A stretch of DNA of 51,348 nucleotides from Promethearchaeati archaeon (GCA_013166775.1 JABLTJ010000026.1:1-51348); one strand, 5' to 3'; positions 8,913 through 17,751 are shown, numbered from the stretch's first letter. A program made the numbers and translations. Notes: generated by a model not told the origin, from the letters alone.

Positions 8913-8989
8913 GGCCGGATGGTCTAGCTTGGTATGGCCCTGGGTTTGGGACTCAGTGATCCCGAGTTCAAATCTCGGTCCGGCCACCA
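8913..8989 (+). tRNA. tRNA-Pro (anticodon UGG)
   Basis: Acceptor GGCCGGA pairs with TCCGGCC, with discriminator A and encoded CCA. Anticodon stem CTGGG/CTCAG (one G-U) closes loop TTTGGGA, giving UGG. The T-loop is TTCAAAT. No intron. Confidence 0.94.
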
Positions 8990-9055
8990 TCTTCTCATTA
9001 TTTTTTATCTCGTTTCAGAGGATTTCTTATAAGTATCGAATTGAATTATTTGTAT

Positions 9056-9922
9056 ATGAAAATAGGTTTTGTTACAGATAGTGGTTCAGATATTGATCCA
9101 GATTATGCAGAAGAAATAGGTGTAAAGGTTGTTCCTTTGAGCATAACTTTTAGTGATGCAGATGATGTTGTACATAAGGAAAATAGAAGTTTTGATCTTG
9201 ATTCCTATTATCGGAAATATGAAACAGTTGACGATTTCTCAGCAAAAACTGCTCAACCAACCCCTAATGATTTTTTAACTACTTATGAAGAACTTACAGA
9301 AGAAGGAATAGAAGAAATAATAGTTGTAACTCTAAGTTCAGGTTTAAGTGGAACAATTAACAGCGCACGTTTGGGAGCAAATATGCTTAAAAGAAAAAAT
9401 GAGAGAATTAAGGTTCACCTTGTTGATGCATTGAATGCATCATATTCGGAGGTAATATTGATTGAGAAAGGTTTGAAATTACAAAAACAAGGTTTAAATG
9501 GCGATGAAATAGCAGAAAAATTGAGAGAACAAGCTAAATGCATCAAAACATACATACTGTTTCCTTCATTGAAATACCTGCGTAAAGGTGGGAGAATTTC
9601 AGTGACTAAATACGTTCTTGGAACTCTATTAAAGAAGAGACCAATTACAGTTGTTACTGAAGAAGGCAAAAACGAAGTAGCTACATCTGTAACTGAAACA
9701 GATGAAGGTATTCATAAAATCCTTGAATTAACTTCAGAGAATTTTACTATATTTCCAAAACAGGTTGTAATTATTCATGGTAATAATTTGGAGTATGCTG
9801 GAAGAATGGAGAAACAATTAAAACAACATTTCAAAGAGGTAAAAATAACAACAAGATGTACAGGTGTCACAATATCTGCACACACAGGACCAGATGTTGT
9901 TGCATTAATATCTGAATTCTGA
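9056..9922 (+). CDS. DegV-family protein (fatty-acid binding)
   Basis: DegV proteins bind a fatty acid in a cleft between two alpha/beta domains. In bacteria the related FakB passes it to the kinase FakA. Here the family pattern is clear: the N-terminus KIGFVTDSGSDI, then VVPLSITFSD, the conserved TAQPTPNDF segment (about residues 70-78), LSSGLSGTINSA (about 100-111), and the C-terminal GPDVVALI. I chose the ATG at 9056 rather than the in-frame TTG at 9041 because homologues begin with MKIG/MKI. The 288-residue length is normal. No FakA-like kinase is visible in the window. Together with PlsY, 1.8 kb upstream, it hints at fatty-acid handling, but that link is inference. Confidence 0.93.
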   Translation: MKIGFVTDSGSDIDPDYAEEIGVKVVPLSITFSDADDVVHKENRSFDLDSYYRKYETVDDFSAKTAQPTPNDFLTTYEELTEEGIEEIIVVTLSSGLSGTINSARLGANMLKRKNERIKVHLVDALNASYSEVILIEKGLKLQKQGLNGDEIAEKLREQAKCIKTYILFPSLKYLRKGGRISVTKYVLGTLLKKRPITVVTEEGKNEVATSVTETDEGIHKILELTSENFTIFPKQVVIIHGNNLEYAGRMEKQLKQHFKEVKITTRCTGVTISAHTGPDVVALISEF

Positions 9923-9971
9923 AACTTCTATTTTTTCAATCTTTCGGAAGTTATAAGAGCACTAAGATAAT

Positions 9972-10272
9972 CTTGTAAAGCATTGAATTTTTCTTCATAA
10001 CTTCTATTTGTCAGATTTTGCTAAAGCAATCGAAGAGGCTTTACCAAATTCAATAGCTAACAATAAAATGGTCATTTTGATTTTTGATCAAGACATGGGG
10101 GTTCTGTTGGAATAGCTCTTCGTCGAGAGACATCTTTGCAGAATAATCTGATTTGTATGGATGAATTAGAACTTGAAGAAGGTGATTGGATTGATATTGT
10201 GCTCCTCTTTACTCGGGACAAGCTTTTCCTGTAACAGTAAAGAGTTTAGTATTTAATAAAAACAAGAACTAG
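9972..10272 (+). pseudogene. Decayed fragment resembling the C-terminus of EutA
   Basis: The 416-base gap after DegV has no intact gene, but coding traces in shifting frames can be joined. They read FAKAIEEALPNSIANNKMVI, then ILIFDQDMG, a frame change near 10098, then GSVGIALRRETS and MDELELEEGDWIDIV. A second frame change near 10200-10210 leads to LYSGQAFPVTVKSLVF and a stop at 10270-10272. The EGDWIDI...GQxxPVTVKSLVF ending is like the C-terminus of EutA, the reactivase of ethanolamine ammonia-lyase. The 5' three quarters of the gene are absent. I am sure it is a broken gene, less sure of the family. Confidence 0.55.
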
Positions 10273-10338
10273 TCAGAAAAATCCCTCCTAGGTAAGACCC
10301 AATAAATGAATTTTTCAGAATTTTTGTTAATTTCCGAA

Positions 10339-11295
10339 TTATTCTTTATATTCAGTTGCTCTCCAGAGAAAACCATGTTTCTTTGAAACTTCTTTAAACC
10401 CATATTTATCATAGAGCTTTATTGCAGGTGTATTTGATATATCAACTTCAAGATATGTATTAGTCTTATCTTGTTCTAAAAGACTGGCAAGACATTCCTC
10501 CATTAAAACATTTCCAAGACCCTTACCTCGATGATCAGGAAGAACTCCTATGGGTCCAAGTTCCATGAAATCTCCATAATCGACGACTCTACTTATTGCT
10601 ATAATTTCCTTATCTTTCTTAATCACTCTGGAATCTTCTGTCATCTTTGCATCGAGAGTGAAATTCCAAACTTTATACTCTTTTGAATCTAGACTATTAG
10701 TGAAATTATCATAAGATTCTGCAAAGATTTCCATGTAGCAATCCATAAGTAATTGTCTATCTTGAAGGTTCATAGATTCAACATGATAATCATAGTTAAT
10801 AGAAACGTCTCTTATGATGTCAGGTGTTAATTGGTTTTTCATGCAAAGAACAGTATGGGTTTGTTTCATTCCAGCTTGGAGGAAATATTGCTTCAATTCT
10901 TGATATCTAGGTCGTCGTTCTTCGCTTTCAATTGTGAAAATCCGAACATTTTCTACATTTTTCATATTAGCACATTTAATGCAACTTTGTATTAGCTCTA
11001 AGGCAATCAGCTCTTTATTGGAATCTGAAAAGATTATAGGATGATCCTCCCAGATAAGGATAGTTACAGATTTCACATTCATAACACCTAGCCAACCTAC
11101 TAATTCTTCATTTTCATAAGCTAGGAAATTTCTTGTGATGAAAGAATTCAACAAATAATCAATGTATCTTGAAACTCTATCTGTTTCTTCATCTGTTAAC
11201 TCCCTTCCAAGACTCTTGATTCTTTGATCAATATGTAATCTAACCAATTCCTCCCTGTCCATTGAAGTTTTTTCTTGTTCTTTAATGGAAATCAT
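10339..11295 (-). CDS. GNAT acetyltransferase with an extra N-terminal domain
   Basis: This 318-residue protein has a C-terminal GNAT domain. It contains ELGPIGVLPDHRGKGLGNVL (motif A, about residues 242-261), TYLEVDISNTPAIKLYDKYGF (motif B, where N and Y are typical), and FLWR at the end. The N-terminal half (about 1-160) has the alternating strand-helix pattern of a degenerate second GNAT domain without an intact motif A, as in MshD-like tandem GNATs. The start is the ATG at 11295; another in-frame ATG at 11262 is possible. The substrate is unknown. It belongs to a run of acetyltransferase genes between 10 and 16.5 kb. Confidence 0.87.
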   Translation of the reverse strand: MISIKEQEKTSMDREELVRLHIDQRIKSLGRELTDEETDRVSRYIDYLLNSFITRNFLAYENEELVGWLGVMNVKSVTILIWEDHPIIFSDSNKELIALELIQSCIKCANMKNVENVRIFTIESEERRPRYQELKQYFLQAGMKQTHTVLCMKNQLTPDIIRDVSINYDYHVESMNLQDRQLLMDCYMEIFAESYDNFTNSLDSKEYKVWNFTLDAKMTEDSRVIKKDKEIIAISRVVDYGDFMELGPIGVLPDHRGKGLGNVLMEECLASLLEQDKTNTYLEVDISNTPAIKLYDKYGFKEVSKKHGFLWRATEYKE

Positions 11296-11469
11296 GTTGC
11301 AAATACGATATTGAACGCTTTTATTTATTGTTATTCTCTATCAATTGCTAAACTGATTAAAATAGAAATGTCACCTCAATTAGGTGAAAACTCTGTTTAA
11401 AGAAAATCTATTTTCTATTCAAGCACAAATGACAAGCTTTTGCATAATAATTTAACCCTGAATGAAATC

Positions 11470-12159
11470 TCAGAAGAGTAAATTCTTCTCAAAAGGTCTA
11501 CCATGACCTGGATATACGTATTTGAACTCTAAGAATCCTATTTTTTCAATACTTTGTTCCATATCATTGCTATCTGACACCATACTTGCTTGATCAGGTT
11601 GTTTTATATTCTCAAGAACATCACCGCAAAAAAAATGTCCATCTTCTGTTAGGACTCCTACAGATCCTTTAGAATGACCTGGTAAGGTAATGATTTTAGC
11701 AGATAAACCATGTTCATCAAGTTTCTTTTCGTTTTCAAGTACAATATCTGGCAAAAATCTATCTTCTTTCTTCAGTTGCATCCCTAAAAGAAAGGTCATT
11801 AATTTCCCTAAAATTCTAAGAAATACATTCATATTCCGATTCCAAGTGATATCACTATGCTCTACCATACCAATATCGTCGTTATGTATAGCAATTTCCG
11901 AATTATATTTCACTTTTAGATATTTTGCATTTCCAGTGTGATCAAAATCACCATGTGTGAGAAGTATCAGTTTTAGTTTTTGATTTTCAGGTGTTATTCC
12001 TTTATTTGATAAAAACGCATCTATTGTCAATCTACTTTTACTGAAACCTGTATCAATTAAAATAAAACCTTTTTCCGTTTCTATAAGGTAACAATTAACT
12101 TTTTCTAAATCTATTCTTGAAATAGAATCAGGAATTTTGAATTGTTGTATGGAATCCAT
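11470..12159 (-). CDS. Metallo-beta-lactamase-fold hydrolase
   Basis: This 229-residue protein has the metal-binding motif LTHGDFDHTGN (HxDFDH, a variant of HxHxDH in which the second histidine is Asp). It also has LPGHSKGSVGV (third site), CGDVL (bridging Asp) and YPGHGRPF (final His). The N-terminal part CYLIETEKGFILIDTGFSKS is typical of the glyoxalase II/lactonase-like branch. Hydrolysis of a small-molecule ester or thioester is likely, with the substrate unknown. GGTGAAA precedes the ATG. It is divergent from a TetR regulator and an operator-like palindrome covers its promoter, so repression by that regulator, relieved by a ligand, is likely. Confidence 0.9.
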   Translation of the reverse strand: MDSIQQFKIPDSISRIDLEKVNCYLIETEKGFILIDTGFSKSRLTIDAFLSNKGITPENQKLKLILLTHGDFDHTGNAKYLKVKYNSEIAIHNDDIGMVEHSDITWNRNMNVFLRILGKLMTFLLGMQLKKEDRFLPDIVLENEKKLDEHGLSAKIITLPGHSKGSVGVLTEDGHFFCGDVLENIKQPDQASMVSDSNDMEQSIEKIGFLEFKYVYPGHGRPFEKNLLF

Positions 12160-12184
12160 TTGTTTTCACCTTTTTCATCATTAA

Positions 12185-12202
12185 TGAATGAACGTTCATT
12201 TA
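12185..12202. promoter_or_regulatory. TetR operator 1 (MBL-hydrolase promoter)
   Basis: TGAATGAACGTTCATTTA contains the perfect 14-base palindrome AATGAACGTTCATT. On the minus strand it overlaps the end of the TATA element CATATATAAA (about 12199-12208) and lies 26 bases before the MBL hydrolase start, so bound protein would block transcription initiation. Confidence 0.75.
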
Positions 12203-12283
12203 TATATGTTTCTATTATTGCGGTTAATAATGGGTCTACCTCAAAATAGACGTTTAGAATATTAGTAAACATAAAAATTTAAA

Positions 12284-12301
12284 TGAATGAATGTTTACTT
12301 A
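12284..12301. promoter_or_regulatory. TetR operator 2 (regulator's own promoter)
   Basis: TGAATGAATGTTTACTTA matches operator 1 at 15 of 18 positions. It sits right after the AT-rich TATA candidate (about 12270-12282) and just before the ATG at 12311. This indicates autoregulation and argues against the in-frame ATG at 12287, which lies inside the operator. Confidence 0.7.
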
Positions 12302-12310
12302 TGTATCATC

Positions 12311-12880
12311 ATGAGAACACGAGATCAGAAGAAGTACAATGCCGTTGTAAAATCATCAATCGAACTAACTAACAAGTTAGGGTTTTCAGGTATTTCCATT
12401 TCTAAAATTGCCAAAAAAGCTAATGTTTCTCCTGCTACAATCTACATTTATTTCAAAAACAAGGAAGATTTATTGACTGTAATTTATTGTAATATAAGAA
12501 AGAAAGCGGGAGAATCTGTTCTCACAAATATTGATGCAAACATGTCTATAAAAGAACGATTCAGCGCGATTTGGATTAATTCATTCTCTTTTTATCAGAA
12601 CTATCCCGAATATATCCAATATCGCGAACAATTTGAACAAACTAAAATGATGGAAGACGTCAAAACTGATGAATTTGAGTTAAACAATTATATAGTAGAA
12701 ATATTAACTAAAGGAATTAAAGATAAAATAATTCAAAATCTTCCAATTCCAATCTTAACAGCATTTGCATTCATCCCCATAATAACTCTACTCAAATTTC
12801 ATTTTAGCGATATTCTAATAATGACTGAAAAAGAAATAATCAATGCATGCAAGATTGCTTGGAAGTCCATAGCTATATGA
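12311..12880 (+). CDS. TetR/AcrR-family transcriptional regulator
   Basis: The N-terminal helix-turn-helix is clear: SSIELTNKLGFSGISISKIA, then KKANVSPATIYIYFKNKEDLL (about residues 14-54). The rest is a helical ligand/dimerisation domain of about 135 residues with several aromatic and hydrophobic stretches. I prefer the ATG at 12311 (MRTRDQKK), giving 189 residues, because the upstream ATG at 12287 falls in the second operator. It is divergent from the MBL hydrolase, with matching palindromes at both promoters. The ligand is probably the hydrolase substrate or a related small molecule (inference). Confidence 0.92.
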   Translation: MRTRDQKKYNAVVKSSIELTNKLGFSGISISKIAKKANVSPATIYIYFKNKEDLLTVIYCNIRKKAGESVLTNIDANMSIKERFSAIWINSFSFYQNYPEYIQYREQFEQTKMMEDVKTDEFELNNYIVEILTKGIKDKIIQNLPIPILTAFAFIPIITLLKFHFSDILIMTEKEIINACKIAWKSIAI

Positions 12881-12974
12881 AACAACTTTTTGAAAAGTCA
12901 GCTTTCAAAGAGGAGGAGAAAGAATAAAATCTCTTCCAAGAAATCCACATCAATGATTTTAGAGATTATAATTT

Positions 12975-13517
12975 TCACATTTGTTCTTTTTCTCTCATTT
13001 CTTTTTTTCTTGAACTAATAATGTGTAGGTATACAAATATTAGTGTTATCAAACTTAGCACAAAAGTAATAATATATTGGTAATGCCCAAGTACACCTCT
13101 ATTTATTTTATCAGCTACTCCAAAAGGAGAGATCGCGAATACAATAAATTGGAAAGATCCGAATATTGCTGTTAAACATGAGAAGATAATAAACACAAAC
13201 ATATTTTCCTTAAAAACTAAACTCATAACGATATTGATGATTGCAAAACCTGTGCAGATATAACCTATCACATTTATTCTAAATAGTAGAGCTTGATAGT
13301 TTGCATCAGCTAATGACCAAAACTGTCCAAATATTCCAAATGCAAATATACCAGTTAGTCCACTAAAAATCAAAGATATTACTTTATATTTATTGACAGA
13401 ACCTCTTTTCTCTAAAACTTTCAGAGTTTCTTTAGATTCTGAATTGTCGATTAATCCTGATCCACTTAGAGTTTCCATAACATAACACTTAGATTTATTT
13501 TTTTTATATCTTTCCAT
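12975..13517 (-). CDS. Four-helix membrane protein of unknown function
   Basis: A 180-residue protein with a charged N-terminal 45 residues and four hydrophobic segments at about 46-66, 79-101, 106-131 and 145-167. It ends in a basic tail SSRKKEMREKEQM. No motif is recognised. An internal ATG at codon 14 is a second start candidate. It converges on the TetR gene, with no obvious link to it. Confidence 0.7.
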   Translation of the reverse strand: MERYKKNKSKCYVMETLSGSGLIDNSESKETLKVLEKRGSVNKYKVISLIFSGLTGIFAFGIFGQFWSLADANYQALLFRINVIGYICTGFAIINIVMSLVFKENMFVFIIFSCLTAIFGSFQFIVFAISPFGVADKINRGVLGHYQYIITFVLSLITLIFVYLHIISSRKKEMREKEQM

Positions 13518-13832
13518 AATTACCGTAGTAAACTTACTTAATCACTCTGACATTATGGATTGTTGCATTTCTGCGTAAAATTGACGTGAGGTTAGATATA
13601 GTTCTCATTTGTTCCTCTAGTTCTAAGTGTTCCATCTATCTCCTACCTTCTTATATTGTCTCCCTTATTGAAATCTGGGTTTTAAGATAATGGAAGAGAC
13701 CTTACTAGAAGATATTAATTCGCTTTATCCGCAAATAATGTTTATATAAAATAAATCTTTGAGAAACTTTGAGACACTAATAATGAGCCGAGGAATAGAA
13801 TATCAAAGAAGTATCTAGAACAGATTGGAAGA
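13518..13832. other. 315-base gap without a supported gene
   Basis: No convincing coding region is visible in either strand. A TATA-like TTTATATAAAAT lies near 13740-13751, probably the promoter for the downstream kinase gene. From 13773 the kinase frame is open but lacks ATG, GTG or TTG before 13833. Confidence 0.5.
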
Positions 13833-14744
13833 ATGTATGAGTTCAATTCAGACAATCTCTCTTTTGTAGGTGGATTCCAGAATGAGATTTATTCTTTTCA
13901 AAAGAATATTGAAGAATACATCCTTAGAATTGGAGATAGTGAACACATGACTCATAATCTTGTACGAGCTGAAATGGATTGGAACGTTTATCTTGCAGAA
14001 AACAATGTACCCGCGATTAGACCCACACAATCTAACAATGGAAGACTTGTAGAAAAAATAGAAAAGGATTCTGGATATTTTAATGCAGTGGTTTTTGAAA
14101 AAGCAGAAGGAGAACATTTGAATGATTCTGACCTTTTAAACTGGTCTGATGAATTATTAATAAATTATGGTAAAATTATTGGTAGAATGCATGCTTTAGC
14201 AAAAAAATTTGAACCTTTAGAATCAAAGCGGTTTGAGTTTCAATGCTCTGTCGACATACCACATTTACTCAAAGATGACGACACTGAAACTGTAAAACGT
14301 GCTAGAAAAATCTTACTCGAAGCAGAAAATCTTCCAAAACATAAGGATTCATATGGACTAGTTCATGGAGATTTGCATACACATAATTTCTTTGTGAAAA
14401 ATGATAAAATTACTGCTATCATAGATTTTGAATATTCTTGTTACAAATGGTTCATTTCAGATATATCCGTAGCATTATATTATGTTCTTTACTGGAAACC
14501 TCAATTAAACCAAGATATTCTGAAAAAAATTGCGAAGAGATTTCTACTACTATTTATGAAAGGATATGAAACTGAAAACAAATTAAATGCTAACTGCATG
14601 GAAAAAATTGATCTTTTCATTAAAGTACGAGAAGTGATTTTACTCATGTATATTCCTCGACATCATGAATATAGAGAATCAAGAGTTAATAGATTGAAAG
14701 AAGATAATTACATTAATATTCAAGAAATTCTTGAAGAACTTTGA
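13833..14744 (+). CDS. APH-fold kinase (aminoglycoside/choline/homoserine kinase-like)
   Basis: This protein of 303 residues or slightly more has LSFVGGFQNEIYSF as a nucleotide-loop region. The catalytic motif is LVHGDLHTHNFF (HGDxHxxN, about residues 177-188), and AIIDFEYS supplies the metal-binding Asp. The DISVALYYVLYWKP segment resembles SrkA/homoserine kinase-like APH proteins. The upstream frame back to 13773 encodes KKYLEQIGR just before Met1, which reads like the usual N-terminal helix, but there is no standard start codon. The true start may be ATA or ATT, or the helix may be lost. The phosphate acceptor is unknown. The following GNAT begins 10 bases after the stop, so the two were probably an operon. 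Confidence 0.85.
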   Translation: MYEFNSDNLSFVGGFQNEIYSFQKNIEEYILRIGDSEHMTHNLVRAEMDWNVYLAENNVPAIRPTQSNNGRLVEKIEKDSGYFNAVVFEKAEGEHLNDSDLLNWSDELLINYGKIIGRMHALAKKFEPLESKRFEFQCSVDIPHLLKDDDTETVKRARKILLEAENLPKHKDSYGLVHGDLHTHNFFVKNDKITAIIDFEYSCYKWFISDISVALYYVLYWKPQLNQDILKKIAKRFLLLFMKGYETENKLNANCMEKIDLFIKVREVILLMYIPRHHEYRESRVNRLKEDNYINIQEILEEL

Positions 14745-14754
14745 GTGAAAAGAA

Positions 14755-15369
14755 ATGAGCAGTAAGGAAAAAGAAGAAAGGATTAAACAATTTCTGGATT
14801 TATCTACACGAATTGAAACAGAGAGATTGATCATTAAAAAATTCGAGGAAGGAGATGGTAAAGGATTATTTAGTTTATTAGAGCGAAACAATAATAGAAA
14901 ATTACTGAAGGAACACGTAGATGAAGCTACAGATGTTCAATTTCTCGAAGATGCTGAAACTCGTGTTCGTTCATTAGCAGCAGATTTTATCAATCGGAAA
15001 AGATTTGTTATGGGAATCTAGATAAAGGAATCAAATACTTTCATTGGAAACATCTGGATTGAACCCAAAAACTGGCAAGTACCCTCTTTTGAAATAGGAT
15101 ATTATTTAGATCAAGGATATACAATGAAAGGTCTTGCAACAGAAGCTGTAAAAAGATCTATAGATTTCATTTTTGATGAATTACAAGCTCACAAGATTAT
15201 ACTTATCACAAGAGATTACAATGAAAGAAGCTGTAAACTAGCTGAAAGGCTTAATTTTGTTAAAGAAGGTCATTTTAGAGAGAGTAATATTGACTCCGAG
15301 AAACGTTGGGGTTTATACTATTATGGATTGTTAAAGCCTGAATATGAAAAATTAAAAGAAGGAATCTAA
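14755..15369 (+). pseudogene. RimJ/RimL-like GNAT acetyltransferase interrupted by an amber codon
   Basis: A single frame encodes a complete RimL-type GNAT of about 204 residues except for one TAG at 15019-15021. Before it come RIETERLIIKKFEEGD (the usual N-terminal strand) and RKRFVMGI. After it the same frame continues IKESNTFIGNIWIEP, then FEIGYYLDQGYTMKGLATEAV (motif A) and ERSCKLAERLNFVKEGHFRES. A Trp (TGG) would be plausible at the stop, so one G-to-A change explains it. TAG is used as a normal stop elsewhere here, so read-through is unlikely. It lies directly behind the APH-type kinase gene. Confidence 0.8.
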
Positions 15370-15412
15370 TAGTAACAGATAATAATTTAAGTGTTTTAAA
15401 TTTTAAAACTGT

Positions 15413-16459
15413 ATGGCAACAAGAGACATTAAAATTATTACCACACATAAAGGAAAAATACCCAATAAAGTTCGTCCTGAATTAGCTAAGTTTATGGCAT
15501 ACTCAAAATTAGAACCAGGACTATCTCCAGAATTCTTTTTTGAATGGCTAAATAAACCTATAACAAAAGACTGGAATGAGAAGTATGGTATCAATGTTTC
15601 TTTTGCAATAAAAGAGAATATTGTTGTTGCATGGGGACATTTTAGTTGGTCAAAAAAAAGTGAATTTACTCCAGAGTTATATGTAAAGGTACATCATGAT
15701 GAGATGAGAAAAGGTTTAGGATCTCAGCTGATTAAAGAATTGCTAGAAAGAATCCCAGATTATGTTCAAGAATTGACCATCCCAGCTATGAAAGAGGATT
15801 TTGGCTCAAAATTTGTTCAGTCAAAACTTAATGGAAAAGTTATAGAAGAAGATAGAAGAGGTCTTTTAAAAGTTAGAGAAGTTAATCATGAGGACATTTC
15901 ACAAGAAATGAGAAAACTATCTGAAAGTTTGAATAAGCAAAGAATAAGAATACAGTTTTCATCTGCTGAAAATCTGATCAAGGATGGAAAATTACCGTCT
16001 TTAGTAAAATTGATTGAACAGGTGGAAAAAGGATTTTCTTCAATAAAATGGACTAAAGAGAGAGAGTTGGAAAAGGTGCTTGAGTATAAAAAAATGCTTA
16101 ATGCATCAAAAAGAAATGAAACAATTCACGAGTACTTTCTAGCCTTTGAAGAAGATAGTGAAGAAATAATAGCATATACACATACTGCAAGGAATTTTGA
16201 AAGAAATAAATTATTAGCATGGCACGAGAAGACTATAATCAAACCAGAACAGAAAGATGAAATAATTGTATCTGCACTTCTACATCACATGCTTAATTAT
16301 CTAATCAGTCAAACAGAAGTAACTCACTGGATTAATCAAAGTATGTATAATGATGAGTTTTTACTGAAGGTATTTAAGAAAGCAGGATTCAAATATTTTG
16401 TAACAAATCTCATTCATAAAGTAACAAGAGAAGATTGGACTCGATATTTAAACTATTAA
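15413..16459 (+). CDS. Tandem GNAT-like protein
   Basis: This 348-residue protein has a recognisable GNAT motif A, EMRKGLGSQLIKELLER (about residues 102-118), after strand VSFAIKENIVVAWGHFS. A second, weaker GNAT-like half (about 190-348) has strand EYFLAFEEDSEEIIAYTHT and the end FLLKVFKKAGFKYF, which resembles motif B. Two-domain GNATs of this size are common, often with one inactive half. The start ATG lies 44 bases after the amber-interrupted GNAT. No substrate can be inferred. Confidence 0.8.
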   Translation: MATRDIKIITTHKGKIPNKVRPELAKFMAYSKLEPGLSPEFFFEWLNKPITKDWNEKYGINVSFAIKENIVVAWGHFSWSKKSEFTPELYVKVHHDEMRKGLGSQLIKELLERIPDYVQELTIPAMKEDFGSKFVQSKLNGKVIEEDRRGLLKVREVNHEDISQEMRKLSESLNKQRIRIQFSSAENLIKDGKLPSLVKLIEQVEKGFSSIKWTKERELEKVLEYKKMLNASKRNETIHEYFLAFEEDSEEIIAYTHTARNFERNKLLAWHEKTIIKPEQKDEIIVSALLHHMLNYLISQTEVTHWINQSMYNDEFLLKVFKKAGFKYFVTNLIHKVTREDWTRYLNY

Positions 16460-16674
16460 AAAAGTAATATAGGCTAAATATCTTTTTATTTATAATTCCT
16501 TGATTGAGTGTAGTTTTTACTAAAAATAAATAATTTCAATAAACAGAAAGATTATTTTATTTTTGTAGAATCTTTTGTTTGTTGAGAAAATGATTTAGTT
16601 ACTCCTGGCTGATTTATGATTGTTCGAGGTAAGCTGATTCTTAACACTTATTTATTTTTACTTTTTTTAAGATG

Positions 16675-17751
16675 TTATTTCACCTTTTCAAAGAATTTGT
16701 GAAACTTTATTGGTAAATCTTGATAATTCGTTTTCTTAGTGTAGTAGGATAAATCTGCTGAACTTTTTGTATTCCAATAAAGAACCACTTCATTTTTTGA
16801 AATCTTTGATTTTCTACTATAGTCTATTAATCCACTTAGTGTTTTACCTGTGTAAACATATTCTAGTTTAAGCCCATCTTCCTTAGCTAATTCAATTGCT
16901 TCTAGAGCTTCTTCTGTAGATTTTCCATATAAACCTCCAAAATAAGCGTGATCTACTATTAATCTTTTTGACAACTTCTTTGAAACATCTGGAATAGAGA
17001 GGTCTTTACTTCTCATAATTTCTAAAGCCTTTGTAGCTAAGTCTAGAGTAGCTTCTTTCGAACTCCAAGAAGGATCTGTTACTCCGATACCAATAACCTG
17101 AGACTTTAGTTGAGCTAATTCCAATCCAAGTACTAAACCTGCACAAGTAGCAAGAGAACCAACTGTTATGAAGATTTTATCCGGCTCTGGCATCAGTTTT
17201 TTATCTATTTGTTCTTTGAGCTCAAAAGCAGCATTAACAAAACCTAATGTTCCTAAGGGAGAACTCGCACCGATTACAACCGAGTATGCTTTTCTATCAA
17301 AGAATAGATTTACTTTTACTGCCAGTTTTCTATGAAAATTGTTTTTCAGTAAAGATAACTTTGCACCAAAATGATGATGACACAACAGATTCTCAAGAAC
17401 ATTCGGTGAGGGTTCTTGTTCAAGTAAAAACAAGTGTGTTTTCAGACCAAACCGTTTTGCATGGATTGTTGTTGCCAACCCATGATTAGTTCCAATACTA
17501 CCTTGTGTTAAGATTCTCTTCTTGTTTTTCTTCAAAATATCTGCAAAAACAAACTCATATTTTCTTAGTTTGTTTCCCCCATAGGTTTCATGAGTTAAAT
17601 CATCGCGTTTTACCCAAATCTCTCCAATATCTAAAATTCTGGTTAATTCTTCCATTTTATGAACTGGTGTAGGAGGATTAAGTACAGATATCCAAGGAAT
17701 AGAACTCAACTTTGGATATGCTCTAAAAAGAGGATTCTCTTGAACCATCAC
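16675..17751 (-). CDS. PLP-dependent deaminase/desulfhydrase (ACC deaminase/D-cysteine desulfhydrase family)
   Basis: This 358-residue fold type II PLP enzyme has IWVKRDDLTHETYGGNKLRK (about residues 49-68) with the Schiff-base lysine in GGNKLRK. TQGSIGTNHGLAT (about 99-111) matches the substrate-loop GS(A/I)QSNHA of D-cysteine desulfhydrase, with T in place of Q and G in place of A. ITVGSLATCAGLVLGL (about 201-216) is the phosphate-binding GTGGT-like loop. The family deaminates D-cysteine, ACC or related amino acids. The altered substrate loop makes the exact substrate uncertain. A long convergent gap separates it from the GNAT gene. Confidence 0.85.
   Translation of the reverse strand: MMVQENPLFRAYPKLSSIPWISVLNPPTPVHKMEELTRILDIGEIWVKRDDLTHETYGGNKLRKYEFVFADILKKNKKRILTQGSIGTNHGLATTIHAKRFGLKTHLFLLEQEPSPNVLENLLCHHHFGAKLSLLKNNFHRKLAVKVNLFFDRKAYSVVIGASSPLGTLGFVNAAFELKEQIDKKLMPEPDKIFITVGSLATCAGLVLGLELAQLKSQVIGIGVTDPSWSSKEATLDLATKALEIMRSKDLSIPDVSKKLSKRLIVDHAYFGGLYGKSTEEALEAIELAKEDGLKLEYVYTGKTLSGLIDYSRKSKISKNEVVLYWNTKSSADLSYYTKKTNYQDLPIKFHKFFEKVK

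Noticed and set aside
12287..12310. Earlier ATG as the start of the TetR regulator
   Set aside because: It lies inside the second operator and would add MNVYLCII, which the family does not have.
15019..15021. Pyrrolysine at the in-frame TAG of the GNAT gene
   Set aside because: TAG ends several other genes in the window (for example at 2046 and 20234), no pyl genes are visible and the enzyme family does not use pyrrolysine. A nonsense mutation is simpler.
16460..16674. Small gene in the gap between the tandem GNAT and the PLP enzyme
   Set aside because: Only short AT-rich frames without a ribosome-binding site or recognisable sequence.
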